Positions 46,021 through 57,523 of a stretch of 64,000 bases of DNA are shown one piece after another. How positions within the stretch are numbered: position 1 is the first letter of the stretch; the number at the start of each line of letters is the position of its first letter. The DNA comes from Naganishia liquefaciens (taxonomy: Eukaryota > Basidiomycota > Tremellomycetes > Filobasidiales > Filobasidiaceae): contig BLZA01000032.1 of the NCBI GenBank assembly GCA_013423385.1, positions 310,001 to 374,000 of the forward strand. Reading direction: 5' to 3'. The translations under genes and the position numbers were made by a program. A model generated the notes under the pieces. That model was not told the origin of the DNA. It saw nothing but the letters and a program-made list of their open reading frames with translations, and ran no database searches.

Positions 46021-48243
46021 ATGTCATCCTTCTTACGAGCGGGGACTCCTCCGCGCTCCCCGCATGTCGAATTACCCTCGGCCTCATTCACCTTCCCGCC
46101 CAGCCTGCCAGTTCCGTCTCAACCGCAGCAAGATCGCCGACAGAGTACATCAACCAGCCCCTATTCTCCAGCACTCCGTCGAGCAATGATGCAGAATATG
46201 CTGAGACCAGGCAAGCGGGATGTCATCGTTTGTCTGGTAACGCTGCTGTTTGCCTGGTTGACGCTGGGCGCAAAGCGCGACGACCACGATGACGCCATAT
46301 ACGGCGAGTCGTACAATCTGCCGTCTGCGGTCGTGGATTCCGGAAAAGCCAGCTGGTACGGAAGCCACTACATAGCAAAAGTCAGCAACAAATTTTCAAA
46401 TTTCAAGGGCCTGTGGCCGGGCACGGCGAAAGAGCTGGAGCAGCTGGAAGATGTCTTGTGTCCAACGTTGCCGGATGGCCGCCATGGGTCTTCCAACCAC
46501 AAGGGTTACTCGGATGCGGTTAGGCGGGTGAGTTGCAAAGTGGAGATCGATACGGCTGTCTACTGAATCCACCAGCTTTCTATCACTGCGGACAACGATG
46601 AAGAGGAAGACGACGATGAAGGCGCCTCGGGTGGTGCCAGCCGTCTACTGGGACATCAAGCGGGCTGGACCATCTTTGAGAACCTGTACTTGTACAACGG
46701 AACGCTGTACATTGTAACGTGAGTCAACCACCTCGTCAGGTTGACCGGAACTGACACTCGCCGTAGCAATGAACCTGCCCAATACCCCGAGCTGCGGCTC
46801 ATGACTTCGACCGGACTTCCAGCAAATGGCGACCCGGGAAACGAACAGGCTCGTGAACCGACGGGGGACGAGCTGAAGTTTATCTCGGTCAGGGACGCCA
46901 AGGACTTGTGGGGCGACAGGATATGGGCAATGGAGGGCATGACTTGGTTGTTCAATGATGGTCAATGTGAGTGCAGCGCCTCGCCGACAAGTCACTCGCC
47001 GCTGAACCCACGCAGTTATCGACCACTACTACCACTTTGCCGCAGAGCTGCTTCTGGGTGTCTGGCGGGCATACACTTCTCTGGGCAAAAGCTTTACTTC
47101 TCGAGGTGAAACCACCTTGCCAGCTCCTGCCCGAGCGTGGTTCATTCGTATGAGCGAGCTGTCATGGTAAGCACTGGATGACAGCATGACTGTTCGCCGT
47201 CTGATTCCGTTACAGGCGAGACAAGCCTCGATTCAACACTGCCATCTTGTGGTCTGCATTCCCTTCTCTGGCCGTCCTCTACAAGGACGACTGGAACGAT
47301 ATCGCCCGTGCGACGGCATCTGGCAAGCCCAAAGCTTATTACTTTCCGAAAGCCATCCTGGCGGACCGTTCCGCTGCTTTCCGCGGTCCACACTGCAGTT
47401 CAACGTCAAGGACCGTCGCGGAAGCCATGATGCTGGGACAGACGAACCAATGGTGGTGGGAGCCTGTTCGGAGACAGGTGCTTCGGTTCGCTGGAACACC
47501 AGAGGATATCATCAACCGCAATCTGTGGGGTTACGGCGCTGTCAATCCGGCGACGTATGATCACGATGCCGAGCTTCGACTTCGATTGGGCAAGGTGGAA
47601 GCTGCCCCGCCGACCGACTTCAAGCCACTGGTTACCTACATCTCGCGACAGTCAAGCAGACGGAGACTGACTCCCGAAAGTCATGCTGACCTCGTACAGG
47701 CGCTCGAAAAGCATTCCAAAGCCAAGGGATGGGAATTGAAGATTGTCGAGGCGGAAAAGATGTCCAAGGAGGAGCAAGTGGACCTCGCAGCGAGAACTAC
47801 AGTGGGTGCTACCTCATCTCCAGCGAGACAAGCTAAAACTCGCGCAACAGATCATGCTCGGCGTGCACGGCAATGGTCTGACACATCTGCTATGGATGCC
47901 GCCGACCCCGCGAAGCGCTGTCATTGAAATGTTCTTTGTTGGCGGATTCGCACGAGACTGTAAGTGTTTGAGCTGCAACGCTCAGACTCGCTCTAACCCT
48001 GCCTGTGCCAGATCAATGGACCGCGCAGAATTTAGGAATCCGTCATTTTGCCGTGCGCCATAATGAATACGCCACAGCGCCTCATGAGCCAAAGGTCGAC
48101 TATCCCGAGGGCTTGTAAGTCCGATATGACAGTCTTGTGTGATGTGGCTGCTAATTTCTATTCTCAGCCAAGGAACGTCGATCACAGTCGTGGGCGAGGT
48201 TGTTGCGCAGCTGATTGACGATAGGCTGGACGGGAAAGTATGA
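46021..48243 (+). CDS. GT61-family glycosyltransferase (second copy)
   Basis: A type II Golgi-type enzyme: a Pro/Ser-rich cytoplasmic tail of about 60 residues, then the membrane anchor VIVCLVTLLFAWLTLGA, then a luminal catalytic region. Landmarks include WTIFENLYLYNGTLYIVT, IDHYYHFAAELLLGVWRAYT, RFNTAILWSAFPSLAVLYKD, KPLVTYISRQSSRRRLTPES, LVQALEKHSKAKGWELKIVE and the GT61 signature IMLGVHGNGLTHLLWMPPTP, followed by EMFFVGGFARDYQWTAQNLG and a C terminus ending VVAQLIDDRLDGKV. About eight short introns. It is a divergent paralogue of the gene at 20340 on the same strand; both share the motif order and HGNGLTHL. Substrate is unknown; in Tremellomycetes xylosyl transfer to capsule or glycoproteins is a reasonable guess only. 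Confidence 0.9.
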
Positions 48244-48765
48244 GCGGATCTGCCTGTACGGTGTACGGAGATGGTACCACAAAAGCAGCCTGACGATCGG
48301 TAATGAGGGAGCCACCTGTATTTGTAATTTTGGGATGTCGGTCCGGGGTATAAGATGTCTTGACTACCTAATGTCTGTCAGCTGCTTTTGCATTCAGCGA
48401 AAGTCATGGCAGTGAGCGAGACACGCGAAGTGCCGTATGGCAGCGGGATATGGGCCATTCCTGCTGGCGGCAATTCTTCGGGCGCCGAAGAACAAGCGAG
48501 CTAGAGCGAGCATCCCGATGTCGCGTGGCGCGAGCCTTGGCGTCCGTTTACCCCGTCATCATGCAGTATGGCGTCACCCTCTGCGCCAAGGTATGCATCG
48601 CGAACACGGTAGCTACGGCAATACCAAGCAAGAGACCCGGATTCCTGCAGAGCGTACGACCCAGTTAGCCCGACCAAGCCTCACGTCATACCGGATTTAC
48701 ACCCGCGCCGATCCGCCCTCCCCTTTGACACCTGAAACGCCAAACGTCGATTGCACTCGTCAATC
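48244..48765. promoter_or_regulatory. intergenic, USP gene promoter
   Basis: 522 bases between two same-strand genes. No coding frame is convincing. It should contain the promoter of the universal-stress-protein gene. Confidence 0.4.
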
Positions 48766-50308
48766 ATGTCGGGCCGGCCATCCTTGTTCAGAAGCTCTAC
48801 CAGCAACTCACCCCTGACTTCGCCCAACGGATCTTCATCCCGGGTGCCGCAAGTAATGCAGTCACACCACGCTTCTGCCGCGCCGCATACGTCTCCGCCC
48901 GTCTCTGCACCGGGATCCGTCAGGTTCCCATGGGAACCAGCACAGCACAACCATCAGCACGACCATTCGACTGTCAACTCGGCGGGACTTCATTCAGCAT
49001 TTGCGCATCATCCCTTTCATTCGCATCAATCTCCCTCATCCACGTCGGCGACCCATTCTAGGAACGGTTCCAGGGATCTTTCTGCCGGGATGAACAGCGG
49101 TCAGCATCTTTCGTTTGATCCCAACATGCCGACGGGGAGGGAACGAGGCCACACCGATGGAACGATGGACGCAGGGTCGCAGGAAGGTGATCGACAAGCC
49201 GGTATTCCCATGTCCAAGACACTTTCCGCCGGAGGACTCTCCTATCAATCCTCGGCGACAGCGGGCACGGGGATACTGGCCGGAGGAACTGGCAAGGACT
49301 TTCCGCGGTCGAGGACGAGCTCGACGGGTCAGACGACAATGATCGGCCCAGAGTTTGGATATAGGAGAAAAGTTGGGTTCGAGACCTTTGATGGGGCTCA
49401 GGTCAAGGACAATTCGCTCTTTAGCTATACACTGCAGGTGAGTCGCCGCGTCCATCTCGCCAGACCATTGTCTGATCTCGACACAAGGCGAAATCCGATG
49501 AATACCGCCGTAACCGCAATACACGGGTTTTCATGGCAGCCGTGTCGAATGATGAGAAGGGAGAGGACGCGCTCGACTGGTTGATGGATAACCTGGTTGA
49601 GGACGGAGATGAGATTGTCGCAGTCAGAGTCATTGAGCTAGACGACGGAGGTCGGTCGCACCAAATGCAAAGTCTTTGCCTATGCTGACACTCCCTCCAG
49701 AGAAAACCTCGCCACAAGCACAGGAAGAGTTCCGCGAAGACGCGGCCGAGCTGTTGAAGACTATACTGGAGAAGAATGACGAATTCGGAGGAGATAGGAG
49801 AGTAAGTGACGTGCTCACTAAAATTGGGCGCAAAACCTGATGAGATTCCGCAGATTTCGGTCATTGTCGAGTTTGTGGCAGGCAGGGTGACCCAGACCCT
49901 GATGCGGCTCATCTCGCTGTATCGACCGGACTGTAAGTATTTGTGCTTTCTTGCCTACCGTTGTCTGACGCAATGCTTTCAGCTCTGGTCGTCGGCACCA
50001 AGGGCAAACAGTCCAAGCTCCAGACGTGGGGACGAGCGTTGGGCGCTCCCGGGATGGGCAGCGTTTCGCGATACTGTGTCAGCCACAGTCCCGTACCCGT
50101 CATTGTTGTTCGGTAAGTTCTCACTTCTGTGTGCCATTTGCAGGCTGTACTGACTCACGGTTCTAGGCCCGAAAGAAAGGTACAAAAGACGCTGGCGAAA
50201 CGACAAAACGACCCGAAGCGAGGCGTGTACGCCGACATGGTCGGTGGGGATGGCTTGACGCGTACGAGAAGTATCGGCGAGAGGAGCTTGGGCGATCGCA
50301 GCGAGTGA
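48766..50308 (+). CDS. universal stress protein (USP) family protein
   Basis: USP domains bind ATP or respond to stress; fungal members usually carry a long disordered N terminus, as here. Residues 1 to about 220 are Ser/His/Gly-rich (MSGRPSLFRSSTSNSPLTSP, HHPFHSHQSPSSTSATHSRN). Then GYRRKVGFETFDGAQVKDNS leads into the USP fold: VFMAAVSNDEKGEDALDWLM, GDEIVAVRVIELDDG, EEFREDAAELLKTILEKNDE, ISVIVEFVAGRVTQTLMRLI, and the nucleotide-binding end VVGTKGK...GMGSVSRYCVSHSPVPVIVV, which follows the G-x2-G-x9-G-[ST] type pattern loosely. The tail is basic (RTRSIGERSLGDRSE). Several introns, for example after YTLQ at 49438. The ATG at 48766 is chosen; the codon upstream at 48751 is TTG. Confidence 0.88.
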
Positions 50309-51129
50309 ACGCTTCCGGACGGCGAAGGCTTCTGGTGGACAACTCAGTTGGGATCGCCACGCGGAAGGCCCAAACCGGCACCGTGCTGGTGTAGATATCA
50401 AGGCGAACCTGGAGCAGACATAGTTGTATATAGTAGCACATAACTCCTTTACTTTTATCGCCACATCCGCGGCAAAGAAGCGGCAAGGCAGGTCTGCGAT
50501 ATCGAATGCCGGATACATCGCGTCAGCTCAATGCTGTGCAGAGGTGCTCTTTGCGTGCCAGGGGCGGAGAAGGGCTCCAAATTCATTGGTCGAGCGAGCG
50601 GGCAATCTTGTGGTGCGAGATTGGCTCGGGAGTCCAGGGCCTCTCCGAAATTGGACAATAATCGCGGCAGCCTTGGGCAGTGGCCCACCGATGCAGGTCA
50701 TCTCATTGTCGCCCCCCAGAGTCGCCTTTCTTCTCGCCTACCTCCTGTCTCTCACGGCTTATGGTGGACATGGTGCGTCTCCGTTCGAGGTGGCGCTCGT
50801 GCCAGATTCGAGCCGACAATGTGCGTCGAAGGCGTCCGCCAGAGACAAGTCGTGCTAGCAAGATATCGGTAGCTGGCGAAGCGGTGTGGCGAGCAACCGC
50901 GTCATTGTGTAAGCTTGCGGTGCTTGGAGTAGATCAGATGCAGCTTCTAGATAACATCGGGTTTCCATTCTTTTGCCATCAATGAAAAGCGAAAGATACA
51001 ACGCGTAAAGATTTCTGCACAAAATTGAAGCAAACAAAAAACCGATATCCACAAACTCGTTCACTCTATCGCCAGCATTCTTGTCCAGACGTCGGATCCG
51101 TACCAGTGGTGGTCCATACAAGTGGCGCA
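50309..51129. other. intergenic, convergent 3' flanks
   Basis: 821 bases between the USP gene and the leftward dehydrogenase. One short frame with a signal-peptide look (50691-50858) is discussed in findings; otherwise nothing is seen. Confidence 0.4.
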
Positions 51130-52473
51130 TCAAGCGGCGACAGCCACCACTTGATCCGCATCAACTCCGGCTTTTTCCTTCCAGATCGTCTTCATCTCAT
51201 CCCAGATCCCGGCACCGATCGCCTTGCCCTCGGGCGACAAGACAAAGTCGGACGGTCTACCAAGCAGGCGATTAGCGTAATAATATCGAGAATCACCCTA
51301 TGAGACGTACTCGTGCACTTGACAGCTATCGACATACGCGCCGGACGGCGTCTCGCTCGTTCCCGCCCACACCAAATTCCGCGAGCCTACCTCGGTCGAA
51401 CGCGCGATCAAGAGTTTCAGTAGGCTGTGCAAGGATTCAAATGAGCTGCGGCCGGAACGGCTTGCTTGGGGATATACGCACTAGCCCATCAGTCCCGCGA
51501 TTCCCGTCGATTCCCGCATGAGACCCGAATGGCAGAAGCCCGGGTTGATCGAGTTGACAATGACGTTTGACCCGGCGAGTTCGGCGAGCGTGAATGCGTT
51601 GAGGATGTTGACAGCTAGGGAAGTGATTGTGTCAAGGAGATCCTTTGCTTGGTGTGGCCGAGCAACTTACCCTTGGACTCGGGGTACCTCTGCTTGGGAA
51701 CAAAGAGAGCTTCCTCTTGGAAACACTGCAAGATGTCCTTGCGGTTCTCTTTCATACCGGGGAGTACACCGTTAATCCAGTGGTGAACCTCGGAAGCAAC
51801 GATTGAAAGATGGGGCTTCAGGTCTGGCGAGGCGGGAGGCGCGGGAAGACGAGCGGTCTGTTGCAGTTTTGGAAGAAGGAGGACCGAGAGAAGTGAATTG
51901 GCAATGTTGTTGACTTGCGAGCTGCGGCCGATAGTCAGCGGGGACATCGATAGCGTTGAACATACTCACGTCGATTCAAAGCCATCAACGGTGCGGACAA
52001 ACTTTTCCGTTGCAATACCGGCATTCGAGATCTGGCCAACAGACTTTGGTCTAAAGCTCTCGAAACGGCAGAGCCTCACTCACGACGATATCCAGCCTGT
52101 CCAACTCCTTGTTCACCCTTTCCGCGAAGTCCTTGACGCTCTGCATCTTGCCCAAATCCAACTCCCACACCTCGGGAACAGTGCCCTTGCCCTCATTCGC
52201 TTCGACAATCTCCTGCGCGGCTTTTTCTCCAAGACCGACGTTGCGGACAGCGAGAATCAGATGGGACGGGTTGTACTTGGCAAGGGTCTTTGCGGCTTCG
52301 AAGCCGAGTCCGCTGAGATCGTCTTTGTCAGAAGAGTGATGGGGAAACGGGAGGCCGGGAACTCACACGTTGGAGCCTGTCACGATCACCACGCGGCCTG
52401 AAAGGTCCGGGCAGTCGACAGGCGGGAGAGTAGCGAATTGCGAGCGGAGAAAGGAGGTGAGGGTAAACTTCAT
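51130..52473 (-). CDS. short-chain dehydrogenase/reductase (retinol-dehydrogenase-like)
   Basis: An NAD(P)-dependent oxidoreductase with a Rossmann fold. It begins MKFTLTSFLRSQFATLPP (ATG 52473), then VVIVTGSNV. An intron (donor GTGAGT, acceptor ATCTCAG) joins GLGFEAAKTLAKYNPSHLIL, giving TGSNVGLG, the TGxxxGxG cofactor motif. WELDLGKMQSVKDFAERVNK and LDIVVSNAGIATEKF (usual NNAG is SNAG) follow. Next come LSIVASEVHHWINGVLP (catalytic Ser region), RYPESKAVNILNAF with the YxxxK pair, and VNSINPGFCHSGLM (PG motif). The end is WKEKAGVDADQVVAVAA. Length is about 340 residues, as in fungal members of this group. The substrate cannot be told. The gene converges with the USP gene. Confidence 0.9.
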
Positions 52474-53548
52474 GATGAGCAGTATGCGTCGTGGAGGATG
52501 CGACAGCGTCCACACGGGGCGAGGGAATACGACTTGGGCATATAAATAAGCTGCTACACCTCTCTCTGTGAGTCACCCATGACCTCCACCTGATATGCCG
52601 TGAACGATTCGTCATCCTGGCACCTGGTATTCGGCATCATCTGCAACCAGGACACGCGTCGAGATCGACCATGGTTGGGACTGATCACCAAGGCGTTTCA
52701 CATGCGAGTCGTTCGGACTTGAACAGACCTTGCAATCAGATTGTACGACAGTGGGACGAGAGCTGGTCTCAAACAGCGGGAAAAAGGTTATAAGCGGCGT
52801 GCGGGTGGAAGGCCCGAAGCGGCGCCGTGCACTCGATCGTCTCGACATTTCAGTTGCTCAACATCCCATGAATACCTTGAGCAGTGATCGCTGTAGCCTT
52901 ATCTGACTGGCTGGATATGGGCGGGGGAACCTCTTTCCAACATATCCATGTTCGAGTTAGCATCGACGGAGAGTAGTTTGTAAGTGGAGTCAGCTGTCTT
53001 CAGTGATTGCTTGACATAGTAGATCCAGAAACTCGATAGCCTACCCATCATCGCTGCGATGCGTGAGACAGCCCTGCCTGTTGCCGATATCCGATTCGGG
53101 TCAACCTTGAGCGCCCTTTAGACTGCCGCTGCAAGGAAAAGCCACGGCTTGTAAAATGCAATAATCTCCCTTCCAAATCCTCTTGTGCCTTCTGGATAGC
53201 TCACAGGCTCCATGCTCCTCTGCGGAGGCTCGTCATGCAGAGACAAGGGAACCTTGCGATAAACTCGTCGCTCAGCCACGATTCCCCACTCGTGGGGACA
53301 CGAGTTTGTCTGTTACCTCGTTCGGCATCAATTCACGCATCGTCGCGACTGAGTTTCCGCACAAACTCGTCGCCGTCGACAACAGCTGACCATCGTTTCG
53401 CCTCACACCACACCTGATCCTCGACGGACCCGATTCAGGGAAAGCTATAAATCTCGCAAAAAAACTGGCGTCAGGATGAAGGAAGGTCATCTCTTCTTCC
53501 CGGTTCCTCACACCTCTGTCAAATTGATAGACCACCTCTTCGCCCACA
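52474..53548. promoter_or_regulatory. intergenic between divergent genes
   Basis: 1.07 kb between the dehydrogenase start and the next plus-strand gene. It holds both promoters. Open frames within it are short and random in composition. Confidence 0.4.
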
Positions 53549-54324
53549 ATGTACACCGACACTTGCCACTTCCCGGCCCAGCCCAATTTCATGCGAAGGA
53601 CAGACTCGAACAGCTCGATTGGCAGCTCGTCATCCCGGAGCAGTCGTACACCGACCGACAGCATCTTCCATCGGTAAGCATTGGTTCGCCACAATCTGTC
53701 CGGATGGCCTGCTGACAATGACCTCCAGTGACGATGAAGATTTCGGTGGGGAACCTGGTCTTGTGATGGAAGATCTCGCGGAAGCAATCAAGACGCTCTT
53801 GATGGACGATAAGGTAGGCTCTTCCGGCATCGTAGCCAGCCGCATTACTGAGTCTTTACCAGCTTTCCAAATTTGAGTTCAAGCCCACGTCCACCATGGC
53901 CGTTTGTCGCGGTATTATCATCACCTGGAAGATCACTGCAAGTCGTCTCCTTGCGTCGCGGTAGATCTTGCTCACTTTTCCCACAGCCCCTCTTGGATAT
54001 GGACAATGCCTGTCTCCAGATCCGTATGACCAAGGAAGAAGTGAAAAGGCTCACCGAGGTATTGAGCGAAGATTCCGTACGTTACCCGGCCCCTTGGTGG
54101 ACATACTCTGACAGCCTTGACAGGATCTCGAGGTGACGCAAGCCAAGTCGCTCCTCGCACGCCATCTTCCAGGCACCGTCAGCTACAACGTTGCTCTCGC
54201 CAGCGCTCTCAACATCGGGCGTGTGCCGGCATGGAGCGACTCTTGTCGTTTCTCGCTGCACGAGTTTAGCAAACCCGCTCCGCGCTTTACCGCCTCTGAA
54301 TACGCCGACGACCAGACGTTGTAA
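53549..54324 (+). CDS. uncharacterised small protein
   Basis: I do not recognise this protein. The model starts at ATG 53549 with MYTDTCHFPAQPNFMRRTDS and a Ser/Arg-rich stretch. An intron with donor GTAAGC and acceptor CCTCCAG joins the acidic helix DDEDFGGEPGLVMEDLAEAI, KTLLMDDK. After a GTAGGC intron comes LSKFEFKPTSTMAVCR. Then comes a clearly coding segment, LLDMDNACLQIRMTKEEVKR LTEVLSEDS with a GTACGT intron, and a last exon with DLEVTQAKSLLARHLPGTVS, YNVALASALNIGRVPAWSDS, ending ASEYADDQTL. The splice between the third and fourth exons is uncertain. The product would be about 190 residues, mostly helical, with no membrane segment or signal peptide. It ends only 45 bases from the IPI1 stop. 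Confidence 0.65.
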
Positions 54325-54369
54325 GGTAGACTATTGTAGCGAGTCGACGACATGATCATATTCTATGCG

Positions 54370-57269
54370 CTATAGACTACACAGACTCTCCCAGTGGGCT
54401 CGCGCTGCATCAAAGCCCTGAACTGCCTTGTCGACCGCCTCGGTCAACTTGAGCTGGCCCCGCGCCTTCCACGTGAACGCGACATCGACTGCCAACATGC
54501 GCAGACTCTCCGATGTGAGGCGCGTCCAGGGTCCTGCCACGGCACCGCGGCTGGGATGATCGAGATGGAAGAATGGATGCAAGCGTGAAGCAACGTTGTC
54601 GAGTGTCGCCCCATCAAAGAGCCTGGTATCGCGTTGCTGCAGCCACAGCAAAAAGTCGAGAATCATTCCCGTGGCGGTTTCGTCCTTGGCGTCGAGCTCC
54701 CAGATCACCCGCGGCAGGGATTCGAGCCAGCGCTGCAGCAGCTGATGACTGGTCGACTTGGCCGGGATGAAGAATGGCCGGACGGGGTATGTCGATTCGA
54801 GTACCTGCGCGGGCAAGTGGCGGACCAGCATATGAGTCTCCGGCGCCACTACGCGCATGGCCGCCCACTCACCATGACCATTCTCACGACAAAGTCGTTG
54901 CCGAGTCGCCTCGTGACACTGTCGCTGCTCGTGCGCAGCAAATGACCAAGGAAACCCTCACAGACATCGGCCGCCACTGACGCATCCTCCTCGGTCGACG
55001 CCAGGGACGAGCCGGTCCACAATGCCCATACGATGGGCAGGATTGCCAGATACGAATGCGGCGAGAGACTTGGACGCAAGACATCCGCATTGCCTTCCTG
55101 AGAACCAGGGCCGGTCAGCGAGATTCACTTGCGATGCCGCGCATTTGCAAGGACTCACCAGCAACTCGGCCAGCCAATCCGCCACCCGCCTCAGGTTTTC
55201 CTCGTCCTTGGCCGATCGCGCCCTGGCGACGCGCTCAAACTCTTTCGTCATCTGCTGGACGGTTGCATGCGGATTTGATGTCTTTTGCCGCGGGGGCAGT
55301 CGACCGGGCGCGGCGGGCAACAGGACGACAATGTTGGCGTAATATAGGCAGAGCTGCTCGTGCATGTCCTTGACTTCGGCACCAATCTAAGCGGGCCGAG
55401 GCAAGGGATGAGCCCAGCCCCCTTCTCTCGAAAGCGCGAGATGACGACTCACCCGCTCCGCGGCACTGACCGACGATCCAAACGGAAAGTAGGCCGACAT
55501 TCTCACAATGATCGCCGAGATTGCCTTTTTCACCTCGGTTCCCGTCGCCGGATCATTCGACCGCTGCACCAGGACCTGTCCACCGAGCACCGAGACGAGT
55601 TCCATGATCGTTCGGCAGAGCGAGAGGTGGACGTCGGCATGGACATGGGCGGCCGGATTGCTGGTCATGCTCGAAAGCGAAAATGCTACGGGCGCGGATT
55701 CCATGAGCGTCGCGAGCAGGAGGGGATGCATGTGCATGTAGAGCGACTGGGGAAGGAGGGTGAGCGCGGGGGGGATGAGGGGCAAAAGGCGGGAGGGGGC
55801 GGGCGCCACGATACTCACCGAGAGCGCCTGACCGATATTCTCCTCTTCCGCATCCTCTGCGCGCCGCCCGATGGAAGCCAAGCTCCACAGCCCGTTTTGC
55901 GTATCGCCATCACACCCCGTCTGATCCCACTGCGCGACGAGCCAGCCGTCGAACAACTGCCCACTCTCGTCAACGGCGGTATCACTGAGCCGCGCGAGCG
56001 GCAAGATTTCCCGGCCCTTGCCCTTGTCCTGTCGCGTGCCCGTCGTCGTCGTCGAGGATAGTCGATCGACGACGGGATACCGCGGTTGGAACGGCTCAAA
56101 GATGTCCGAGGGGACCTGCAAGTCCTGCGCCGCCGTCGAGGCGCGTCCCTCCCTCGCCGCCGTCGACCCGCGCATCCCCTGCTTGCGCAACCCACTCTTG
56201 ACAAACGCCAAGAGCGTTTCCAAAATCACGAGCTTACTCGTCGGCAAAAGGTTTAACCCATTCTGTCCTCCCTCTCCCGCGCGTCCTCCGATGCCCGCAA
56301 CGAGCCTCAAGCCATCGAGGATCCGGTGTTCGTTGGCTTGTGCGGAGGAGGCGTTTCGGGGCCAGGCACCGACGACGTGTATGGGTGCGATGAGGAGTAG
56401 GAGGGAGATGAGACGGCATGCGTCGATGCGGATGTCGTGGTAGATGTGGGAGAGGCCCATGGATGCTTGGAGGAGGAGTTCGTTCATGTAGGGCGCGAGC
56501 GTGTCCTAGGAAGGGGGGGCGTCAGTGTGGGACCTCGGCGGGGCGGACGATGCGCGGGACGTACGGGTTGTAAAAGCATGAGATACCATCCGAGGAACTG
56601 TAAGAGCGCTTTACGAACGCTACTTTCCTGCCCGCGCAAAATGCCTCTCTCTGAGTACCCGACCGCGGGGAAAAAGGGGACCCCCTCGGTGCTCACCTCA
56701 TTGGAAATCAAACCCAAGACACCACGAATCACCCTCCCAATCTCGCCCTGCCTCTGTCCCATCTGCACCCCCAACTCGACCCCATTCACCAACACATCCT
56801 TGAGCTCGCCCAATGCGTCCTTTTTCACACCGGCGTTGTGGTGGTGCAAGTTGCCCAAGACATCGTCGAGCGTCAGTCCGCGCTTCGAGGTTGGGATCGA
56901 GGATGCGGTGCCGGCCTCGGCGTCGTCTTTGAGTGAGCGCAGCAAGGGGTTTTGCGATGGGAGGGCGATCGCTGCGGTGTGTGTGCGTTTGCGTGTGCGC
57001 GCGGGATCAGTAGGGAAATGCGAACATGGGGAGGGAGCGAAACGGTAACGTACATCTGGCCTTGTAAGATGTGTCGGTGGCATTATTAGCAGCCTGCTTG
57101 CCCTTGCCCAACTTGAGCTTTGCTTTCTGTGGTATGCGCGAAGGGGAACAAGATCAGCCACCTGTCACAGAGTCATCTTCGCGGGATGAAGTGGCGGGGG
57201 GGGGCTGAGACTACGCACGGAAAAGTCTGCGGCCTTTGCCTTTTGCTTCTTGGTGACCTTTGGCGCCAT
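54370..57269 (-). CDS. IPI1: IPI1/TEX10 pre-rRNA-processing protein
   Basis: IPI1 is a HEAT-repeat subunit of the Rix1 complex, which works with the Rea1 AAA ATPase and ITS2 processing on pre-60S particles in the nucleus. The start MAPKVTKKQKAKAADFS (ATG 57269) is spliced to KAKLKLGKGKQAANNATDTS and YKAR, matching the TEX10/IPI1 N terminus (NATDT..K.K). HEAT helices follow: LLRSLKDDAE, LTLDDVLGNLHHHNAGVKKD, ALGELKDVLVNGVELG, VIRGVLGLISNEDSSVRKAL, LQFLGWYLMLLQP, then MGLSHIYHDIRIDACRLISL and LRLVAGIGG. The C-terminal half is also helical (LLAFVKSGLRKQGMRG, ALHAHPL-like segments), ending AHWESLCSL. At about 850 residues it is longer than budding yeast IPI1 (334) but like animal TEX10 and basidiomycete forms. 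Several introns. Confidence 0.9.
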
Positions 57270-57523
57270 GGCGGGGTGTGGGTGAGGGATCCTGCTGGAT
57301 ATGCTCGATGGGTTGCGAGTGGGGATGGCCGACTTGAATTCCCTCGACGCCCTTGTCGCATGCAATTAATTTCCGTGTCTCAGTGTGCGCGCGGATGCAA
57401 ATCAATGCCCTGCCATGCTCGCCCCGCCGTTGATGGTTCATCGAGCAATCAACTCGGCACCGTCGGCCTCAATGGCAAGGGCGGCGGCAGACCACCACCA
57501 TCCCCCATCACACACCCGCACCC
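57270..57523. promoter_or_regulatory. divergent promoter IPI1 / SAP30BP gene
   Basis: A 254-base gap between divergent start codons; it carries both promoters. No other feature is seen. Confidence 0.5.

Noticed and set aside
55360-56061. 233-codon plus-strand frame inside IPI1
   Set aside because: It is antisense to a well-supported gene and has no recognisable motif.
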